Assembly (NCBI GenBank): GCA_029558435.1 | Contig: JAKQEZ010000656.1 | Location: forward strand, 1-58,066 | Reading direction: 5' to 3' | From: Bacteroidota bacterium | GTDB lineage: Bacteria > Bacteroidota > Bacteroidia > Flavobacteriales > Crocinitomicaceae | Length of the DNA stretch: 58,066 nucleotides | Shown: in pieces, positions 43,719-53,395 of the stretch | Layout of the letters: every line of letters starts with the position of its first letter | Position numbering within the stretch: position 1 is the first letter of the stretch | The notes under the pieces: model-generated | The model's input: the letters and a program-made list of their open reading frames with translations, nothing else | The model's database searches: none | What the model was told of the DNA's origin: nothing | Program-made: the position numbers and the translations under genes

Positions 43719-44310
43719 GATGCTTTGATTTTTCAGGTTGATAATGTGCTAATTCTTCTGCCAATTGTTTGGTAGCATAAAAAATGCGCGATTTGATGGT
43801 TCCCTCGTTGATTTGCAATAAATCAGCAATTTCTTTGATGGACAATCCCTCGATGTGCCTAAAAATAAATGCTTCGCGATGTTTATCGTCCAGTTGATTT
43901 AATTTTTCCTCAAATTCATTTTTAAACAATGTAAAATGCGTTTGTTTGAACACGCCATCCGTTTCTTCGGGCACAGCCATATAGTCTTCCAAACCGTTTT
44001 TGGTTCCCGCTCTTACTGCTTGCTTTTTATATTCATTTTTACACATGTTGTTGGCTACCGAATAAATCCAAGTTTTAAAATTGCGTGTTGTATCAAATGA
44101 GGTGGGGTTTTGAATAATTTTTGCAAACAAATCGTGTACAAAATCTTCGGCTTTTTCACGGTCTTTCCACAACATTCGAAAGAAATAATTGAGCAACAAT
44201 GTGGCATAACGGGTGTATAAAACATCAAATGCTTGTTTTTCTCCAGAAGTTAATCGTTTCATTAATTCTTCATCAGAACATTTGTCGTATGCCTTTTTGA
44301 AAAGCCTCAT
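43711..44310 (-). CDS. ECF-type RNA polymerase sigma factor
   Basis: The 199-aa sigma factor has region 2 (YFFRMLWKDREKAEDFVHDLFAKII, then TWIYSVANNMCKNEYKK) and region 4 with a helix-turn-helix (FIFRHIEGLSIKEIADLLQINEGTIKSRIFYATKQL), in the usual order and length. It begins 4 bases inside the end of the upstream secreted-protein gene (ATGA overlap) and ends 8 bases inside the anti-sigma gene. All three should be translated together. The regulon is unknown and no consensus target site was seen in the window. Confidence 0.92.
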   Translation of the reverse strand: MRLFKKAYDKCSDEELMKRLTSGEKQAFDVLYTRYATLLLNYFFRMLWKDREKAEDFVHDLFAKIIQNPTSFDTTRNFKTWIYSVANNMCKNEYKKQAVRAGTKNGLEDYMAVPEETDGVFKQTHFTLFKNEFEEKLNQLDDKHREAFIFRHIEGLSIKEIADLLQINEGTIKSRIFYATKQLAEELAHYQPEKSKHHG

Positions 44311-45380
44311 TCTTCGATTCCTAAATCATTGATTAGGTGATTGTTTTTGATTAAAGTTCCAACAAATTTGATTCCGTTTTTTATTTCTGTAGCCATTTTT
44401 TTGTTATTGGAAGTGGTGTAAAATTCATGCAAGTTCAATAACAATGGCAAGTAATTAGCTGCAAGTTTTTTGCCTTCTTCGTCATTTAATTGGTAAAGAC
44501 TATTTTTTAAGTGAGCTTTCCACAACTGTTCGTTTTTACTTGAATTTTGATAAGGAATTTTTGAAAAATGATAGCTCAAACCAACAGGATATAAATTGGC
44601 TTCCAAGGGTTTTAAATAGGAAGTTGAAAGCGTTAATGCTAAGAAAATAGGTTTGTTATCATTGAGCGCACACATTTTTTGGATGTATGCAACGTTGATT
44701 AAATCGTTTGGGGGCAACTGAAAAGCACTTTCTTCTAACCGGTTGCGGTATTGTTTACTCACTAACAAATGCATGGGAATGACCACCACATCTTTGCGTC
44801 TATTTTTCACATATTGTTGGTACAAAATAGGGTAACTATCGTTTACACCGTGAGTTATTAAAACACTATTTTGGGGTAAACTCTCCAAGGTCATAGCGGC
44901 ATAATTGAGTTCATCTGTGGTCCATTTTTTTTGATTTACCAATGTTGTTAGGTCTTTTTTTATCCCATTTTGGTTAGACAAAATAACGTTAACACCAATG
45001 GCTTGAGTGAGTACAAAATAGTTGGTAGAATCAATGGCGCGTGCCTTATCGAGCAAGTATTTTTTTGATAAATCAAAGGAGGAAGCCATAAAAGCGCTCA
45101 AGTTGTAATCCAATCCTTTTTCGTTGATGGATTTGCTGTATGCTACAAATTCATTGAGCTGACGTTGTTGCAATTGCGTTGGATATTTTTGTCCAGGTAG
45201 TGAAGTGGAATTGGTATAAACTTCAAAAAACTCGTTGAGGGTTTTTATTGTTAAATTTTGAGTCGTGGGTGTTTGAATTATGTGAAGAGTGTCAGTGACA
45301 ACTTCTTCTAAAACAATCGTTTTTTGCGCATTTAATGGAAAAAGCACAACCCAAAATAGTATAAAAAAAACGTATTTCAT
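44307..45380 (-). CDS. Secreted protein resembling the DUF2723 soluble region
   Basis: From the ATG at 45380 the product is 357 aa. It has a signal peptide (1-18, LNAQ) and no other membrane helix. The motif SLPQNSVLITHGVNDSYPI, followed by YVKNRRKDVVVIPMHLL, recalls the nucleotide/glycan-site pattern (LPxNAVLFTxGDNDTxPLWY) in the soluble part of DUF2723 membrane glycosyltransferases, but the membrane part is missing. It is the first gene of the sigma/anti-sigma operon and could be an input or target of that system, which is inference. The 45425 start uses a non-ATG codon and is unlikely. Confidence 0.65.
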   Translation of the reverse strand: MKYVFFILFWVVLFPLNAQKTIVLEEVVTDTLHIIQTPTTQNLTIKTLNEFFEVYTNSTSLPGQKYPTQLQQRQLNEFVAYSKSINEKGLDYNLSAFMASSFDLSKKYLLDKARAIDSTNYFVLTQAIGVNVILSNQNGIKKDLTTLVNQKKWTTDELNYAAMTLESLPQNSVLITHGVNDSYPILYQQYVKNRRKDVVVIPMHLLVSKQYRNRLEESAFQLPPNDLINVAYIQKMCALNDNKPIFLALTLSTSYLKPLEANLYPVGLSYHFSKIPYQNSSKNEQLWKAHLKNSLYQLNDEEGKKLAANYLPLLLNLHEFYTTSNNKKMATEIKNGIKFVGTLIKNNHLINDLGIEE

Positions 45381-45426
45381 TTGATTTTTTTTTAAGCTGT
45401 ACAAATAACAAATGAAATGGTTCAAA

Positions 45427-46164
45427 TTAAACCATACGAGGTGTGTTATTTAATTTATCAAGGGCCACTCTCACCTCTGTAAGAATGCGGTTGACACGTT
45501 CTTCGTCAATTGCTAAAAACGTTTCAGAAAAATTAGAATCTTCGTCCACAACAGTTTTGACTGTTCCAGAGAAATGAATAGCTTCGGGTTGCACCAATTT
45601 GATTAGTTGTCCCACATTTCCAGCACTTATTCCGCCACCGGGCATGATTTGAATTTTATCACCTGCATAGACTTTCATTTCTTTTAGCACTTCCATTCCA
45701 GCAGAAACATTGCGAGCAATTCCAGATGTTAAAACACGAGTTACACCAGCATTTATCAATACATCCAAACGTTTTTTCCAGTCAAAAACACCATCGTCAA
45801 AAGCACGGTGAAAAGTAAATTCTATTCCTTCCGCAGCATCGATAAACATTTTCAAGGCCTCTTCATTGACAGTATTGTTGTTGTTCAACGCACCAACTAC
45901 AACGCCGTGTACGCCCATTTTTTTAGCATTTTTAATATCGGATACCATGATTTTTAACTCATCCTCAGAGTAGTTGAACCCACCCGGACGAGGGCGCACC
46001 AACAAATGCGTTTCTAACCCTAAATTCAACGCAAATTCTATTCTGCCAGCAGAGGGTGTAATTCCGCCTTGCATCAGGTTTTCACATAATTCTATACGAT
46101 CCAGTTGAAGATCTTTTGCTAAATGAAGTGCTCTAACAGAAGCAGCGCACAATTCAAGTTTCAT
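45427..46164 (-). CDS. cutC: CutC family protein
   Basis: The 245-aa TIM barrel matches CutC throughout: ELCAASVRALHLAKD, RIELCENLMQGGITPS, LVRPRPGGFNYSEDEL, GVVVGALN, FHRAFDD, VLTSGIARN, MPGGGISAGN and IHFSGT. CutC has been called a copper homeostasis protein, though its biochemical function remains disputed. The ATG at 46164 is preferred over a start at 46194 that runs into the neighbouring hexosaminidase gene. It ends 46 bases before the start of the secreted protein at 45380 on the same strand. Copper-dependent NosZ is also encoded in the window but far away. Confidence 0.92.
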   Translation of the reverse strand: MKLELCAASVRALHLAKDLQLDRIELCENLMQGGITPSAGRIEFALNLGLETHLLVRPRPGGFNYSEDELKIMVSDIKNAKKMGVHGVVVGALNNNNTVNEEALKMFIDAAEGIEFTFHRAFDDGVFDWKKRLDVLINAGVTRVLTSGIARNVSAGMEVLKEMKVYAGDKIQIMPGGGISAGNVGQLIKLVQPEAIHFSGTVKTVVDEDSNFSETFLAIDEERVNRILTEVRVALDKLNNTPRMV

Positions 46165-46186
46165 ATTCTTTTGTTTTAGCGAGTTA

Positions 46187-48430
46187 TTATTCAAAAATCA
46201 ATTCGTCTAAAAAAGTAAATGGTTGGTATCCTGCACCACCAAAACCTTCAGGAATTACGTCCATTGGAATGATTTCAAATTTTAATTGCTTGATTTTCCC
46301 TCCCAATTCAACGGTTGTTGCTTCTGAATTAATTTTAGTGTTGGCAATTTCTTTCCATTTTTTACCATTTTTTGATGCAAAAACTTTCATTTCTTTAGGT
46401 AAATGAATCCACGAAGAAACGTCGGTTAGCATACCAACGGTTACTTTTTTATAGTTAATTTTTTTGTCTAAGTTAACAATAAATTTGACAATTCCCTCAT
46501 TAAATCCCAACCAATCGTTGTTGCTAAATTGATGAATACCTTTGAAACCATCCACCAACATAGCTTTTGCATTTTTAGCATAGCTAGGGTGGGGCTGTGT
46601 GATAAATTCAATAGGCAATCCCAATCCTTTGTGTTTGTAGAATTGAGTTTTTGAATTGGTATTTAAACGATTTTCAAATGCAGTGATTGTATAGGATTGC
46701 AAAGCATCGTTGCTGCGTTTAAAATCTACCGAATCTTTGTAAACGGGTAAAATGGTGTTGATATTTCCATTGGGCATTACCGAAATTTCAATGCCTTTTT
46801 TGTTGGGAGAAGTTCCATATAAACGCACCCCGTTTTCAATAAGTGATGGTTGCAAAGTTGGACGTGCAAACGATTGCGAATAATTGATCTTAAACGCTTT
46901 TAAAACAGAACTTTGTTTTTCAACTATTGCTTTAACAAAATCTTCATAACTACCTTTGTCTAAGCTCCATAGGTTTTGACTCATTGCCAAAGCACGAGGG
47001 TATTCCATGTATTCAACTTTGTCATAAGTTGGAATGTATTCTGTCCACAAATTGGCTTGTGCACCAAGAATATGTTTTCTGTTTTCGGGGCTAATTTCAC
47101 TTGGGATAACGCCAAAACTATACACCTTTTCTAAATTTACTAAACCACCAATAGCTAGTGGTTCGTATCTGCTTTCGGCTTGGTAATAATCAAAATAGCA
47201 AAAATTAACAGGTGTCATAATAACATCGTGACCTTGAGCAGCAGCTAAAATTCCACCTTCGTTTCCTTGCCAGCTCATTACAGTGGCGTTTGGACTTAAA
47301 CCACCTTGTAAAATTTCATCCCAACCAATGATTTTTTTCCCTTTTTTGGTCATAAAAGCATCAATTTCACGGATAAACCAGCTTTGCAATTCGTGTTCGT
47401 CTTTCAAATTGTTTTTTTTGATGTTATTTTGGCAAACTTCACATGCTTTCCAACGTGTTTTAGGTGCTTCATCGCCACCAATGTGAATGTATTCTGATGG
47501 AAACAAGGCTGCTACTTCTGTCAAAACATCTTTTAAAAAGTTGACCGTTTTTTCATCCGAACAAAAAATATCGTCAAAAACACCCCACAAACCTTCAACG
47601 GGCATTTGTTGTTTGGTGCAAGAAAGCTCAGGATAGGCTGCAATTGCCGCACGTGCATGTCCAGGCATTTCAATTTCTGGAACAACAGTAACACTTCGTG
47701 CTGCTGCATATTGAATTACTTCTTTTATTTGTTCTTGGGTGTAAAAACCTCCGTAACGTTCTTTTTTATAAGTGCGTGGCACATCGCTGTAATGGCCGTT
47801 TACTGTTGAATCTCTAAATGCTCCAATTTCTGTAAGTTTTGGATATTTTTTGATTTCAATTCTCCAACCTTGATCATCGGTTAAGTGCCAATGAAATTTG
47901 TTGTATTTGTAAAACGCCATGATGTCAATAAAACGCTTTAGTTCATCAACATTAAAAAAATGACGAGCAACATCTAAATGCAACCCTCTCCAACTAAATT
48001 TTGCTTTGTCTTGAATTTTAAATGGAGTGATGAATAGTTCGTCATTTTTTTGGTCAATTAACTGCAAAATGGAGCTCACTGCATACAATTTACTAGCATT
48101 GGATGTATAACGAACAATCACTTTGTTGTTGACAAAAGACGCTTCGTAGAAATCAGCATTTGATTGAGGTGTTTTGAAGGGATCAAAACTGATGTTTAAA
48201 ACAGTTGCTTGCTTGCCCGAGTTTGGGGGAGTAAATTTAGCTGCCCACGATTGCATTACAGCAAGTTCTTCTTGGTTTAAATTTTCTTGTTCAAATGCAA
48301 TGGTATGGAAACGATATGCAGCTGCTTTTGTTGATAGAAAGCGTTCTGGCGTTGGGATAATGTTGCTTTGTGCAAAAACTCCATTGCTCAATGATAACAA
48401 TGCAGTTAAAACTAAAACTTGTACTTTCAT
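46187..48430 (-). CDS. Beta-N-acetylhexosaminidase (GH20), secreted
   Basis: The enzyme releases terminal N-acetylhexosamine from chitin or glycan oligomers. The 747-aa product has a signal peptide (1-20), the GH20b N-terminal domain and the GH20 barrel from about 145. Catalytic Asp-Glu is in HIGGDEAPKTRW (about residues 318-329), with WHLTDDQGWRIEIKKYP and VVPEIEMPGHARAAI as expected. A carbohydrate-binding, discoidin-like (F5/8) domain ends the protein. The C-terminal domain resembles the one encoded at the right edge (57265 onward). Confidence 0.93.
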   Translation of the reverse strand: MKVQVLVLTALLSLSNGVFAQSNIIPTPERFLSTKAAAYRFHTIAFEQENLNQEELAVMQSWAAKFTPPNSGKQATVLNISFDPFKTPQSNADFYEASFVNNKVIVRYTSNASKLYAVSSILQLIDQKNDELFITPFKIQDKAKFSWRGLHLDVARHFFNVDELKRFIDIMAFYKYNKFHWHLTDDQGWRIEIKKYPKLTEIGAFRDSTVNGHYSDVPRTYKKERYGGFYTQEQIKEVIQYAAARSVTVVPEIEMPGHARAAIAAYPELSCTKQQMPVEGLWGVFDDIFCSDEKTVNFLKDVLTEVAALFPSEYIHIGGDEAPKTRWKACEVCQNNIKKNNLKDEHELQSWFIREIDAFMTKKGKKIIGWDEILQGGLSPNATVMSWQGNEGGILAAAQGHDVIMTPVNFCYFDYYQAESRYEPLAIGGLVNLEKVYSFGVIPSEISPENRKHILGAQANLWTEYIPTYDKVEYMEYPRALAMSQNLWSLDKGSYEDFVKAIVEKQSSVLKAFKINYSQSFARPTLQPSLIENGVRLYGTSPNKKGIEISVMPNGNINTILPVYKDSVDFKRSNDALQSYTITAFENRLNTNSKTQFYKHKGLGLPIEFITQPHPSYAKNAKAMLVDGFKGIHQFSNNDWLGFNEGIVKFIVNLDKKINYKKVTVGMLTDVSSWIHLPKEMKVFASKNGKKWKEIANTKINSEATTVELGGKIKQLKFEIIPMDVIPEGFGGAGYQPFTFLDELIFE

Positions 48431-48483
48431 GTGTTTTGTTTTACAATTAAAATTTGTTTCTTTTTAAGTGAAAGTGATTGGTT

Positions 48484-51321
48484 TTAATGGGCTTCTAACC
48501 AATTTTGTCCGACACCAACTTCGGCTTTCATTGGTACCACTAAGTTAACCGCTTTTTCCATTGCGTTGTGAATTAAATCCGACATTTTTTCAATTTCATC
48601 TTTGTGAACATCAAAAATTAATTCGTCGTGCACTTGCAACAGCATTTTGGATTTTACTTTGGCTTTTTGGAGGTCGTTGAAAACCGCAACCATTGCCAAT
48701 TTGATGATATCGGCAGCCGAACCTTGAATTGGAGCATTGATAGCATTTCGTTCGGCAAAACCACGCACAACGGCATTGGCAGAATTGATATCGGGCAAAT
48801 AACGGCGGCGTTTAAAAATAGTTTCTACAAATCCTTTTTCACGTGCTTGTGCAATTTGTTTGTCCATGTAGGCACGAATGGTTGGATATTGCTCAAAATA
48901 GCTGTCGATTATTTGTTTTGCTTCGGTGCGCGAAATGCCTAAATTTTGTGACAAACCAAAGGCAGATTGACCGTAAATAATTCCAAAATTGACCGCTTTT
49001 GCAGAGCTACGTTGTTCTTTTGTAACTTCTTCCAACGGAATTCCATACACTTTTGCAGCGGTTGCAGCGTGAATATCTTGTCCAGCTTTAAAAGCATTAA
49101 TCATATTTTCATCCTCACTTAAAGCGGCAATAATGCGCAATTCAATTTGCGAATAATCGGCAGAAATGATCACATAATCTTCATTTTTAGGGATGAACGA
49201 CTTACGAATTTCACGACCTGCTGTTGTGCGTACAGGAATGTTTTGCAAGTTGGGATTGTTAGAACTCAAACGCCCTGTAGCGGTTACTGTTTGCATAAAT
49301 TGTGTGTGTACGCGACCATCTACTTCGTCTGCCAACGTTGGAAGCGGATCTACATAAGTGCTTTTCAACTTGCGGTATTCGCGGTATTCTAATATTTTTG
49401 GAACAATAGGGTGGGCATCTTTCAATCCATCCAACACATCTTCGGAAGTGGCATATTGTCCTGTTTTTGTTTTCTTGGCTTTGGAGGTAATTTTTAAATG
49501 TTCAAACAACACATCGCCCAATTGTTTAGGCGAATCTACATTGAAATCCATTCCAGCCAAGGTTTTGATTTCTTTTTCCAAATTATCCAACAATCCGCCC
49601 AATGTTTTGGAGTAATCGTTCAAAAAAGATTGATCAATATTGATTCCTTCGATTTCCATGGCAGCCAAAATTTCAACAAGTGGCATTTCCATGTCGTAAA
49701 ACAACGATTTGAGGTGTTCTTTTTCAATTTCTGGTGCAAAAATTTGCTTTAATTGAAAGGTGATATCGGCATCCTCGCAAGCGTAATTGTACACTTCTTC
49801 TGGTAATAAATCGCCCATATTTCCTTGGTTTTTACCTTTTTTACCTATTAATTCTTCAATAGAAATGGGTTTGTATCCTAAGTAAAATTCTGCTAAAAAG
49901 TCCATGTTTTGTTTGGATTCTGGACTAATTAAATAATGCGCCAACATGGTATCAAACATCGGATAGGCAACCTTAATTCCGTAGCGATTTAAAACCTTAA
50001 TGTCGTATTTGGCATTGTGGGCAATTTTCACAATTGAAGAGGAAGTGAAAAAAGGTGCAAATTCTTCAACAATCGATTTAGCTTCCTCAAAATGGAGTGG
50101 GAGCGCCACATAAAACGCTTCTTTCGCCTTAAAACTAAACGACATTCCAACAATATCAGCATGCAATGCATCCAAACCTGTTGTTTCGGTGTCAAAACAT
50201 ACTTCGGTTTGTTGAAGCAATAAATCCAACAATTCTTTACGGTCGTTTGCCGTTTGAATAAGTTGGTAGTTGGGCTTTTCTGTTTCTATTGTTTTAAACG
50301 TTGTTGGCGTACTTTCTGGCTCATCAACAGGTTTGCTTGGTGTTGTTTGTTGAGGAGTTGCAACTGCATTGACACCAAATAAATCCAACTGACCGTTGTC
50401 AGCGGTTGATTCGGCAACTGTTACCACCAATTCCTCGCCCAATACGCGTTTGGTAAACCCTTTGAATTCTAAATCGGCAAAAACAGTTCTAATTTTATCG
50501 GCATCAGGTGCGTTTAATTCCAATGCATGCTCATCAAAATCAACATCTACGTCGGTTATGATGGTTGCTAATTCTTTAGAAAGACGACCTAAATCTTGTT
50601 GCGTTTCAAAAATTTCTTTTTGCTTGCCTTTTAATTTATCGGTATTTGCAAAAATATTTTCCATTGTTCCATATTCTTGCAACAATTTAGAAGCAGTTTT
50701 TGGTCCAACACCCGGCATTCCAGGAATGTTATCAGATGCATCGCCCATCAAACCAAGGTAGTCGATTACTTGTTCAACTGAATTGAGTTCAAATTTTTTG
50801 CAAACTTCTGCTGGTCCCCAAATTTGTGCAGGTTCGCCACCACGACCGGGTCTAAACATCATTGATTTTTCGGTCACCAATTGCCCATAATCCTTATCAG
50901 GAGTAACCATGTAGGTGGTAAACCCATTTTTTTCGGCAATTTTTGAAAGTGTTCCAATCACATCATCGGCTTCATATCCCGGAATTTCAATAATTGGAAT
51001 GTTGAATGCATCAATAATTTGTTTGATGGGTTCTATGTTGGATAAAATATCCTCGGGCGTTTCATTGCGATTTGCCTTGTATTCTTCAAAAGATTCTTTT
51101 CTGACAGTAGAACCGCCTGGAGGATCAAACACTACGGCAATGTGTGTTGGTTGCTCGTTTTTTAATACATCCAACAAATGGTTGGTAAAACCAAATGCAG
51201 CAGAAGTGTTTAACCCTTTTGAATTGATGCGCGGATTTTTTACAAACGCAAAAAACGAACGAAAAATAATTGCATAAGCATCAATTAGAAATAACTTTTT
51301 GTCGATTTGAGGTGTAAGCAT
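48484..51321 (-). CDS. polA: DNA polymerase I
   Basis: PolA fills gaps and removes RNA primers. The 945-aa protein has the 5'-3' exonuclease at about 1-290 (DAYAIIFRSFFAF, EADDVIGTL), with helix-hairpin GVGPKTASKLL. The 3'-5' exonuclease starts near 375 with the active DTETTGLD motif, so proofreading should work. The polymerase domain follows with motif A ADYSQIELRI, motif B RSSAKAVNFGIIYGQS and motif C LLQVHDELIFDV. Length is typical for Bacteroidota PolA. It is monocistronic, next to the B12 operon on the same strand. Confidence 0.96.
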   Translation of the reverse strand: MLTPQIDKKLFLIDAYAIIFRSFFAFVKNPRINSKGLNTSAAFGFTNHLLDVLKNEQPTHIAVVFDPPGGSTVRKESFEEYKANRNETPEDILSNIEPIKQIIDAFNIPIIEIPGYEADDVIGTLSKIAEKNGFTTYMVTPDKDYGQLVTEKSMMFRPGRGGEPAQIWGPAEVCKKFELNSVEQVIDYLGLMGDASDNIPGMPGVGPKTASKLLQEYGTMENIFANTDKLKGKQKEIFETQQDLGRLSKELATIITDVDVDFDEHALELNAPDADKIRTVFADLEFKGFTKRVLGEELVVTVAESTADNGQLDLFGVNAVATPQQTTPSKPVDEPESTPTTFKTIETEKPNYQLIQTANDRKELLDLLLQQTEVCFDTETTGLDALHADIVGMSFSFKAKEAFYVALPLHFEEAKSIVEEFAPFFTSSSIVKIAHNAKYDIKVLNRYGIKVAYPMFDTMLAHYLISPESKQNMDFLAEFYLGYKPISIEELIGKKGKNQGNMGDLLPEEVYNYACEDADITFQLKQIFAPEIEKEHLKSLFYDMEMPLVEILAAMEIEGINIDQSFLNDYSKTLGGLLDNLEKEIKTLAGMDFNVDSPKQLGDVLFEHLKITSKAKKTKTGQYATSEDVLDGLKDAHPIVPKILEYREYRKLKSTYVDPLPTLADEVDGRVHTQFMQTVTATGRLSSNNPNLQNIPVRTTAGREIRKSFIPKNEDYVIISADYSQIELRIIAALSEDENMINAFKAGQDIHAATAAKVYGIPLEEVTKEQRSSAKAVNFGIIYGQSAFGLSQNLGISRTEAKQIIDSYFEQYPTIRAYMDKQIAQAREKGFVETIFKRRRYLPDINSANAVVRGFAERNAINAPIQGSAADIIKLAMVAVFNDLQKAKVKSKMLLQVHDELIFDVHKDEIEKMSDLIHNAMEKAVNLVVPMKAEVGVGQNWLEAH

Positions 51322-51387
51322 TGAACAAATTTAGACTCCAAATATACAGATTCTGCTTGGTTTATTGTCTAAAAAAATGTGCAACAA

Positions 51388-52350
51388 CTATTCTTTAACC
51401 ACTTTTAAAGTTTTGCCTTGAAGAGTTTGAACAAAATAAATTCCTGCTGGAAGTGAAGAAACATCCAACTGATTGGCGCCAACTTTTAAGGTTCCAGAAA
51501 TTACGGTTTGACCATAGGTGTTTGTTACCCAAAAATCATCGCTTACTTGCACGTTGATTTGCAAATTTCCTTTTGTAGGGTTGGGATAGGCAACCAATTG
51601 GTGGTACAATTTTTCAATTCCTGCTTCTTGGCTGGTATGGATAATTCCAACGGCATCCAAATCAAAACCACCCGATTCAAAAGGGGTAGGGTGCAAATTG
51701 TTGACAATAGTTCCTTGACTGTCGTAAGTTCCAAATGCTGGGTCGATGCTGCCCACTACATCCACAATACGAACGTGTGTGATGTTGTCTAAATCTAAGT
51801 TGGGAGAACCTACTAAATCGTCCAAATCAAACGGAGTTCCATATCCTACACGGTATTTTCCTGCAAAATTGTGAATGTATCGGCAATCTACATTTCCAAA
51901 TCCTCCAATTTGTGTATCGGTTTGAATTTCTGAAATAGCTGGAAAACGAACGAAATTGGTTCCATCACTACTGACTTCTACAAATCCAAGTTCTAAAAAG
52001 CTATCGTTAAGTCCATTTTCAAAAACAGCAAAATCTGGTCCTGGACCATTGCCAATTGGAATATCAAAGGTTAATGTTGCTTTGCCATTATCGCCTAATG
52101 AAACAGTTGATGTAGTAACACCATTTGCAACTCCCAATGCCTCTGCTGTTGTACCAAAAGATGCATATCCCAAGGATTGATCTTCTACGTTCATATAACC
52201 TCGTTCAACGACACAACCAGTTGCCCAACCAATAAAAATTGAACTGTCTTTGTGAATAGCTGTTGAACCTACTTGCCCGGCTGCTGGAGCATAACTTTGT
52301 GCTAATGTACCAAAAGGTAAAAGGGTTAAAATTGTAAAAAATTTATTCAT
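51388..52350 (-). CDS. T9SS-exported protein of the cobalamin operon
   Basis: The 320-aa product has a signal peptide (1-17, TLAQ) and a beta-sandwich of the kind found in cell-surface proteins near cobalamin receptors (GPGPDFAVFENGLND, VEVSSDGTNFVRFP, NLDLDNITHVRIVDVVG). A type IX sorting domain begins near 245 (VAYPNPTKGNLQI) and ends AGIYFVQTLQGKTLKVVK. It is the last gene of the riboswitch operon and overlaps the preceding lipoprotein gene by 8 bases. A surface role in B12 capture is inference from the operon; the fold itself has no proven function that I know of. Confidence 0.8.
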   Translation of the reverse strand: MNKFFTILTLLPFGTLAQSYAPAAGQVGSTAIHKDSSIFIGWATGCVVERGYMNVEDQSLGYASFGTTAEALGVANGVTTSTVSLGDNGKATLTFDIPIGNGPGPDFAVFENGLNDSFLELGFVEVSSDGTNFVRFPAISEIQTDTQIGGFGNVDCRYIHNFAGKYRVGYGTPFDLDDLVGSPNLDLDNITHVRIVDVVGSIDPAFGTYDSQGTIVNNLHPTPFESGGFDLDAVGIIHTSQEAGIEKLYHQLVAYPNPTKGNLQINVQVSDDFWVTNTYGQTVISGTLKVGANQLDVSSLPAGIYFVQTLQGKTLKVVKE

Positions 52351-53395
52351 AAATAATTAATTTTGAAGGATTTAATTGAGTTTTGTAATTTTTTAAATGA
52401 ACGCCATTGCTGGAGAATACGCGCACATATCCTGTGTTGACATACGACATGGCATCAAAACAATAAATTTGATTGCGTTGTGCATCGTATTGAGCACCAT
52501 AAAATGTGGTAAATAAGCTGGCATCAATGAAGTTGGTGTTGGTTATGGTTTGTGTTGTAGGATTGAACAGCTGAATGGCAGCTTGATTGGAACCGGTTAG
52601 AGTGTACAACATAAAGTTAGAACCTATTTTGGTCATCAAATTTACAGGCCAATTGTAAATGGTATCAATTTCAAGGGTTGGTTTTACTTTTACCCATTGT
52701 GTATTGGTGGTGTTAAAGCCTGTTTGAGTCACAATATAAAGATTGCCATTGTCATCCGAAGAAATGCGGTATGGGTTTTTTCCAACAACTATTTTATTGG
52801 TTTCAACTAACGCCACAGGGTCAATTACAGAAAGGGTTGAATCAACATTTGGATAGCTTAAACCACCTGAATTTACAACATAAATTTTATTGTTGGCCGC
52901 ATGAATTTCATTAGGATTTGCACCCACCTTAATGCGTGTTGTAATTTCCAACGAAGTTGTATCTAACACATCAACATAGCCGTCAAAACAACTGATAAAT
53001 GCTTTTCCGTTTGAAAATGTAATAAAACGTGGTTGTTTAGGTGTTCCATTGTCTACCATATTGATTTGTTTGAGTGAGTTTCCGTTTTTGGCATCAATAA
53101 TTTCAAGCGTGCTGGAGGTGGTAACGGCAATGTAGATTTTGTTGCCATAACGCGCAATATCGTTTCCAGTGTCGCCCAATTGACGACCAGTTTTTTGTTC
53201 AAAAACTTCGCTATTGGAGTTGCCAGAAGTGAAATCAATCCACGTGAGAGAGGAGTTGTTTTGTTGAAACAATCCTTCGTTGACCACTAAAATTCCGTTG
53301 TTAAAAAAATCAACAGGAATATTTTCATCTGGTGTTTGTTCTTTTTTACAAGCAACCAGAACAAGTGCGATTACTATAATTTTAAATAAATTCAT
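52343..53395 (-). CDS. Beta-propeller lipoprotein, BtuG-like
   Basis: From the ATG at 53395 the product is 350 aa with lipobox LVACK (Cys16). The rest forms YncE/YVTN-type propeller blades: GNDIARYGNKIYIAVTTSSTLEIID, GKAFISCFDGYVDVLDT and NKIYVVNSGG are typical blade strands. In Bacteroides, BtuG is a surface propeller lipoprotein that binds cobalamin very tightly and sits on BtuB. Position right after a TonB receptor under a cobalamin riboswitch supports a BtuG role, but sequence alone shows only the propeller. Its first 14 bases overlap the receptor gene. The upstream ORF extension to 53452 is not credible. Confidence 0.82.
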   Translation of the reverse strand: MNLFKIIVIALVLVACKKEQTPDENIPVDFFNNGILVVNEGLFQQNNSSLTWIDFTSGNSNSEVFEQKTGRQLGDTGNDIARYGNKIYIAVTTSSTLEIIDAKNGNSLKQINMVDNGTPKQPRFITFSNGKAFISCFDGYVDVLDTTSLEITTRIKVGANPNEIHAANNKIYVVNSGGLSYPNVDSTLSVIDPVALVETNKIVVGKNPYRISSDDNGNLYIVTQTGFNTTNTQWVKVKPTLEIDTIYNWPVNLMTKIGSNFMLYTLTGSNQAAIQLFNPTTQTITNTNFIDASLFTTFYGAQYDAQRNQIYCFDAMSYVNTGYVRVFSSNGVHLKNYKTQLNPSKLIIYE

